Below the pieces are notes generated by a model, which did no database searches, had not been told where the DNA came from, and saw nothing but the letters and a program-made list of their open reading frames with translations. Positions 7,423-10,601 of a stretch of 10,601 nt of DNA are shown here, in pieces. The stretch's first letter is position 1; the number at the start of each line of letters is the position of its first letter. Source of the DNA: Weeksellaceae bacterium (GTDB taxonomy: Bacteria; Bacteroidota; Bacteroidia; Flavobacteriales; Weeksellaceae); assembly GCA_028694715.1 (NCBI GenBank), contig JAQVKJ010000020.1:1-10601 (forward strand). The letters run 5' to 3'. A program made the translations under genes and the position numbers.

Positions 7423-7504
7423 ATTTTTATCCACCCAACCTACTTTTTCGGATATTTACGGTGAATTATTATTTATTTTTAAAATCAAATTCAATTCATC
7501 GAAT

Positions 7505-7873
7505 ATGAAAGGAATCATCACCATTGGTTTGCTTTGTCTTTCGAATGTTTTCATGACACTTGCTTGGTATGGACATTTAAAGTTCAAAGATTACGGTATG
7601 TTTACCAAACTCGGATTGTTCTCCATCATTTTAATCAGTTGGGGAATTGCTTTTTTTGAATATATGGCACAAGTTCCCGCCAATAAAATCGGTTATGCGG
7701 GGAACGGCGGCCCTTTCAATATTTGGCAGCTAAAGGTAATTCAGGAGGTGATTTCTTTGACTGTTTTTACCCTGTTTGCCATTCTGGTATTCAGAACTGA
7801 GACATTCAAAATGAATCATTTGATAGGCTTTGTGTTGTTGATATTTGCAGTCTATTTTTTGTTCAAAGAATAA
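7505..7873 (+). CDS. DUF486 / DMT-type small membrane protein
   Basis: A 122-residue integral membrane protein with four predicted helices (about 3-22, 34-52, 81-96, 104-119), a layout like one half of a drug/metabolite transporter. The family is recognised by EYMAQVPANKIGY at 52-64 and by FNIWQLKVIQEVISL at 71-85, which are the conserved blocks of DUF486. Proteins of this family have no established substrate; a small-multidrug-resistance-like role is only suggested by fold. It begins 82 bp after comEC. The gap is AT-rich and holds no exact TAnnTTTG box, so readthrough from comEC is possible. Its TAA is 22 bp from the stop of the convergent thioredoxin-like gene, with no evident hairpin between them. 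Family call is good, function unknown. Confidence -1.
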   Translation: MKGIITIGLLCLSNVFMTLAWYGHLKFKDYGMFTKLGLFSIILISWGIAFFEYMAQVPANKIGYAGNGGPFNIWQLKVIQEVISLTVFTLFAILVFRTETFKMNHLIGFVLLIFAVYFLFKE

Positions 7874-7895
7874 TATTAAAAACAGCCAGACAGAA

Positions 7896-8357
7896 TCAAT
7901 TTTCAGCATGCAGGTTTTCAAAAAACTTTGCTTTGGGCATATAACCCAACAGCAGTTTTTCGAGCCGTCCGTTGTTGTTCATGATGGCATAGGCCGGATA
8001 GGACAACCTGCCTCTCAACGAAAAATAGGCGAATGAATTCACTCCTTTGAAACCTCCTTTTGCCCTGACAAACTTGTAAGTTTTGCCCCGGAATTTCACT
8101 TCTTCCTTTGATTCTGCGTCGAATTTTACCGGAATGAAATTTTTGTTGATGTAGGCAACAACCTCAGCATCCTTGAAGGTGGAAGCGTCCATTTTTTTGC
8201 ACCAACCACACCAGTCGGTATAAAAGTCGATGAACAAAGCTTTGTCGGGTGATTTTTTCATCTCAACTTCCGCCTGTTCCAATGTCAACCAGTTGATTTC
8301 CTGAGTACATACAGCAATCGGTAATAAAATCAGACTTAAAAACAAATTCTTCTTCAT
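7896..8357 (-). CDS. Secreted thioredoxin-fold protein (thioredoxin_7/DUF255-like)
   Basis: A 153-residue exported protein with a redox-active thioredoxin fold. Residues 1-17 form a signal peptide (MKKN, hydrophobic core). The active site is DFYTDWCGWCKKMD, with C50 and C53 in a CGWC motif, and the cis-proline loop is SYPAYAIM with P121. Between them, DAEVVAYINKNFIPVKFD (63-80) is typical of the thioredoxin_7 group, and about 35 residues (82-116) insert before the cis-Pro strand, a layout I associate with Bacteroidota periplasmic thioredoxins. It probably reduces or isomerises disulfides in the periplasm; the partner is unknown. A cysteine at 17 lies where a lipobox would put it, but IAVC has valine before the cysteine, so lipidation is doubtful. 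The gene lies 40 bp downstream of the POT gene on the same strand and may be cotranscribed or use the TAATTTTG box in that gap. Confidence -1.
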   Translation of the reverse strand: MKKNLFLSLILLPIAVCTQEINWLTLEQAEVEMKKSPDKALFIDFYTDWCGWCKKMDASTFKDAEVVAYINKNFIPVKFDAESKEEVKFRGKTYKFVRAKGGFKGVNSFAYFSLRGRLSYPAYAIMNNNGRLEKLLLGYMPKAKFFENLHAEN

Positions 8358-8384
8358 AATGCTGTTGAAAACACTTTTCGTTTA

Positions 8385-8392
8385 CAAAATTA
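8385..8392 (-). promoter_or_regulatory. Possible -7 box (TAATTTTG) for the thioredoxin-like gene
   Basis: On the minus strand TAATTTTG (8392-8385) matches TAnnTTTG exactly and would start transcription near 8380, with a leader of about 20 bases before the ATG at 8357. It lies just past the stop of the POT gene. No good TTTG stands 18-21 bp upstream, so this is a moderate to weak call; cotranscription with POT is the alternative. Confidence -1.
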
Positions 8393-8397
8393 CAAAC

Positions 8398-10458
8398 TTA
8401 TTTAATGCCGTGCATCAGTCTCTTCAGCGTGCCGTTCAACAACAATGCAATGATACCAATGATGAACGGAACAAAGGTAAATATCAAAAAGAAAGTCGAA
8501 ATGTTGTATTGCTCTGTGATATTGTCAATCTGCTGTCCGAGTACACCCGAAGTTTTGTTACCGATGGCCAATGCAAGATACCATACACCAAACATAAAGG
8601 CGGTCATTCTTGCCGGAACGAGTTTGCTCACATACGACAGCCCGACCGGTTGAACACAGAGCTCTCCCATGGTGTGGAAAAAGTAGGCAAATACAAGCCA
8701 GATGAGACTGACCGAGGCCGTTTTTGCACCTTGTGGAATGTCCTTGGCACCAAATGCAAGAAACGCAAATCCGATGCCCAGAAAAAACAACCCAATGGCA
8801 TATTTTCCGGCCAGCGATGGATTGAATTTGCTCTCCCACCATTTTGAAAACAGTGGTGCCAATGTGATGATAAAAAGAGAATTAAGAATCAAAAACCAAG
8901 TCGCCGGGATTTCCAGTTCATTTTCAATTTTGTGAGTGACTCTCGCCTGAATACTTTCTTTGATTTCAGGGGCCTTTGCTTCCTCAATCATTTTGAAATT
9001 ATTTCCATTTTTATCCAAGTCAACGATGTGTACTGCATGCCCCGACTTATAATCATCCAGCGACCGAACCACCGCAGTTTGTTCTATAATCACGGCATCT
9101 TCGTCAGGGACATTCAGCGCATTTACCGCAACCAAAGTTTTGGTTTCCGCTCCCTTGCTGTCGATTTGTGTGACTTCGAAGGCAGGATATGAAATTTCAT
9201 AAGAGAAAGTGTTGAAATTCGCATAGATTTTCCAGACAATCAATCCCCAGATAATCAGAAAGCTGAATACCAAAACCAAATTGGAGGCCAAGTAATCCTT
9301 GTAGGTTTTTTTGAACAACAAAAAGAGTACATACGAAATGATTGCCACCGGAACTACGGTAATAATGATGTCAATAATGCCGAATGCCATGGCATAATTG
9401 CCCGATAAAATCCGGTTGGTGTAATCTTTTGCGAAAATGCTCATTGAGCCACCGGCCTGCTCAAAGGAAGCCCAGAAAAAGATGATGAGCGAGGCGATGA
9501 CCATCACGGCAAGCATACGGTCTCTGACAATTCTACTGAATCTCATCACTCTGGAAACCAGTAGGAAAACAAACAGCAACAATGCTACTGTGATAGTGGC
9601 TCCCGAAAAATCAGTATCACCGAATTTGAGCAAATTAATTTTTGCGATTTTTGACAAAGGGTCGTTGATGACCCAAATCAGACCACCCAGTCCAACCAAC
9701 ACCATGATGATTTTGTCCAACATCGTAAACGGATTGGGTTTTTCTTCAGCCTGTCCGGAAGTGGACTCTAGTTTTGTCGTATTTGTAGTAGTTTCGTTTT
9801 CTTCTAATTGTTTTTTGGGTGCCAATCCTACTTCTCCAAAAATTCCGTGTGCGAGCGTAAATTGCAACAAACCAAGCAGCATGAATATACCGGCGAGTCC
9901 AAAGCCCCAACTCCAACCGACAATTTCTCCCATGTAACCACAAAGCATGATGCCCAGGAATGCCCCGGCATTGACGCCCATATAGAAAATGGTATATGCT
10001 CCGTCTTTTTTCTCGGGATGATCTTTGTACAGAATCGAAATGAATGAGGTCATATTTGGTTTGAAGAAACCGGTTCCGATGACCAGAAGAAACAATCCAA
10101 GGTAAAGAAAGAATTTGTTGCTCTCAATTGCCATGCTTGCGTGTCCAAGCGTCATGATGAGTGCACCGATGATGATTGCTTTGCGGTAGCCGAGGTAGCG
10201 GTCAGCGAGTTGTCCGCCAATGATAGGTGTCAGATACAGCAATGCCAGATAGGTTCCGTACAATGCCAAAGCATTTTCTCTGGGCCAGTCCCAGCCACCG
10301 ATTCCCAGCGAACTGACCAAAAATAGCACCAAAAGTGCACGCATTCCGTAGAATGAAAATCGTTCCCACATTTCTGTGAAAAACAATACAAATAAGCCGG
10401 AGGGGTGACCCAAAACCTGGGTGTCAAAAAAATGATTTTCGTGTGATTTCTTTGACAT
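8398..10458 (-). CDS. POT/PTR-family proton-dependent oligopeptide transporter with extra membrane insertion
   Basis: A 686-residue inner-membrane transporter of the POT (PTR2) branch of the major facilitator superfamily, importing di- and tripeptides with protons. The TM1 signature GLFVLFFTEMWERFSFYG (21-38) contains the ExxER proton/peptide motif (E29, E32, R33). K133 in GTGFFKPN (TM4), FYMGVNAGAFLG (158-169, TM5), FFWASFEQAGGS (327-338, TM7, E333) and the TM10 GELCVQPVG with E599 are the other conserved sites. Two extra helices between TM6 and TM7 (about 250-265, 288-308) are normal in bacterial members. Unusual is the stretch 354-515 between the TM7 motif and EIPATWFLILNSLFIITLAP (TM8): two further hydrophobic helices (about 355-383, 390-414) and some 100 soluble residues, probably periplasmic. 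A Thr/Asn/Glu-rich linker at 218-241 is cytoplasmic by topology. Bacterial POTs are usually near 500 residues, and the insertion accounts for most of the difference. Exact substrate is not predictable. Confidence -1.
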   Translation of the reverse strand: MSKKSHENHFFDTQVLGHPSGLFVLFFTEMWERFSFYGMRALLVLFLVSSLGIGGWDWPRENALALYGTYLALLYLTPIIGGQLADRYLGYRKAIIIGALIMTLGHASMAIESNKFFLYLGLFLLVIGTGFFKPNMTSFISILYKDHPEKKDGAYTIFYMGVNAGAFLGIMLCGYMGEIVGWSWGFGLAGIFMLLGLLQFTLAHGIFGEVGLAPKKQLEENETTTNTTKLESTSGQAEEKPNPFTMLDKIIMVLVGLGGLIWVINDPLSKIAKINLLKFGDTDFSGATITVALLLFVFLLVSRVMRFSRIVRDRMLAVMVIASLIIFFWASFEQAGGSMSIFAKDYTNRILSGNYAMAFGIIDIIITVVPVAIISYVLFLLFKKTYKDYLASNLVLVFSFLIIWGLIVWKIYANFNTFSYEISYPAFEVTQIDSKGAETKTLVAVNALNVPDEDAVIIEQTAVVRSLDDYKSGHAVHIVDLDKNGNNFKMIEEAKAPEIKESIQARVTHKIENELEIPATWFLILNSLFIITLAPLFSKWWESKFNPSLAGKYAIGLFFLGIGFAFLAFGAKDIPQGAKTASVSLIWLVFAYFFHTMGELCVQPVGLSYVSKLVPARMTAFMFGVWYLALAIGNKTSGVLGQQIDNITEQYNISTFFLIFTFVPFIIGIIALLLNGTLKRLMHGIK

Positions 10459-10477
10459 TGTTCAAAATTTATTCGGG

Positions 10478-10507
10478 CAAATTAATGAAAATGCACAATT
10501 GTACAAA
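10478..10507 (-). promoter_or_regulatory. Probable promoter for the POT transporter gene
   Basis: On the minus strand TTTG (10507-10504) is followed after 18 bp by TTAATTTG (10485-10478), one mismatch from TAnnTTTG. Transcription would start around 10473, giving a leader of about 15 bases before the ATG at 10458. The spacing equals that of the folD promoter candidate, which raises confidence a little. The remaining sequence to 10601 is AT-rich and holds no gene I can support. Confidence -1.
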
Positions 10508-10601
10508 ACTCAATATTAATTTTGGTTCAAAACCTTCAATAAAAAATCGTAGAAATACCAACAATCTCAACGGGATATTAAAGAAGGACTGATAGAAAGT
10601 A

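Noticed and set aside
8298..8312. Possible lipoprotein lipobox (IAVC, Cys17) in the thioredoxin-like protein.
   Set aside because: Valine directly before the cysteine is atypical for signal peptidase II sites. A normal Sec signal is at least as likely, so I did not call it a lipoprotein.
8359..8847. Plus-strand open frame of 162 codons, and others such as 9437-9937, opposite the POT gene.
   Set aside because: They are antisense shadows of a clearly conserved transporter, with no signal, domain or leader of their own.
10530..10565. Minus-strand TTTCTACGATTTTTT resembles the TTTCTAC part of Cas12a CRISPR repeats.
   Set aside because: There is no complementary GTAGA arm downstream, no second copy in the window and no cas gene nearby.
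10485..10592. Plus-strand 35-codon open frame starting ATGAAAATG, divergent from the POT gene.
   Set aside because: Composition is mostly Asn, Lys and Ile from AT-rich DNA, there is no recognisable motif, and it overlaps the likely POT promoter.
10469..10601. Minus-strand frame open from the window edge to a TAA at 10469, a possible 3' end of another gene.
   Set aside because: The translation is a run of Phe, Leu and Ile expected from T-rich noncoding DNA, and it runs through the probable POT promoter. Sequence beyond the window would settle it.

Overview
The window looks like an ordinary stretch of a Bacteroidota chromosome, probably from the Chitinophagales/Sphingobacteriales/Saprospiria side of the phylum (inference; no rRNA or marker gene fixes it). 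Four things point there. Start codons have A-rich leaders instead of Shine-Dalgarno sites. Several genes have upstream boxes matching the Bacteroidota sigma consensus TAnnTTTG. An outer-membrane lipoprotein is encoded beside a FadL-type barrel. The QueE, ComEC, thioredoxin and POT proteins all have sequence styles typical of the phylum.

Layout. At the left edge, on the minus strand, folD is followed by the 5' part of queE, with a 4-base ATGA overlap; queE runs off the window. A 147-bp divergent region separates folD from a plus-strand HI0933/BaiN-like flavoprotein. Next comes a two-gene plus-strand unit: a FadL/TodX-type outer-membrane barrel and a secreted SGNH/GDSL-hydrolase lipoprotein, separated by 10 bp and closed by a strong intrinsic terminator. 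Then comEC (Bacteroidota type, without the metallo-beta-lactamase domain) and a small four-helix DUF486/DMT-type membrane protein, both plus strand. They converge on a minus-strand pair at the right end: a large POT-family peptide transporter upstream, and a secreted thioredoxin-fold protein downstream. The last ~140 bp hold the POT promoter region and no convincing gene.

How the genes may work together. FolD supplies one-carbon folate and QueE makes the 7-deazaguanine precursor of queuosine. Their overlap suggests coupled expression; GTP is the ultimate precursor of both pathways. The FadL barrel and the lipoprotein hydrolase plausibly act as an 'ester hydrolysis plus uptake of the released hydrophobic product' module at the outer membrane. 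ComEC is the inner-membrane DNA-uptake channel. POT imports di/tripeptides using the proton gradient. The remaining genes look like independent housekeeping loci.

I found no mobile element, CRISPR array, tRNA or rRNA, and no sign of an accessory island or an undescribed defence system. The most notable details are a two-helix-plus-soluble-domain insertion in the POT transporter, the FadL-SGNH pair, and promoter boxes that change start-codon choice or suggest leaderless transcripts.
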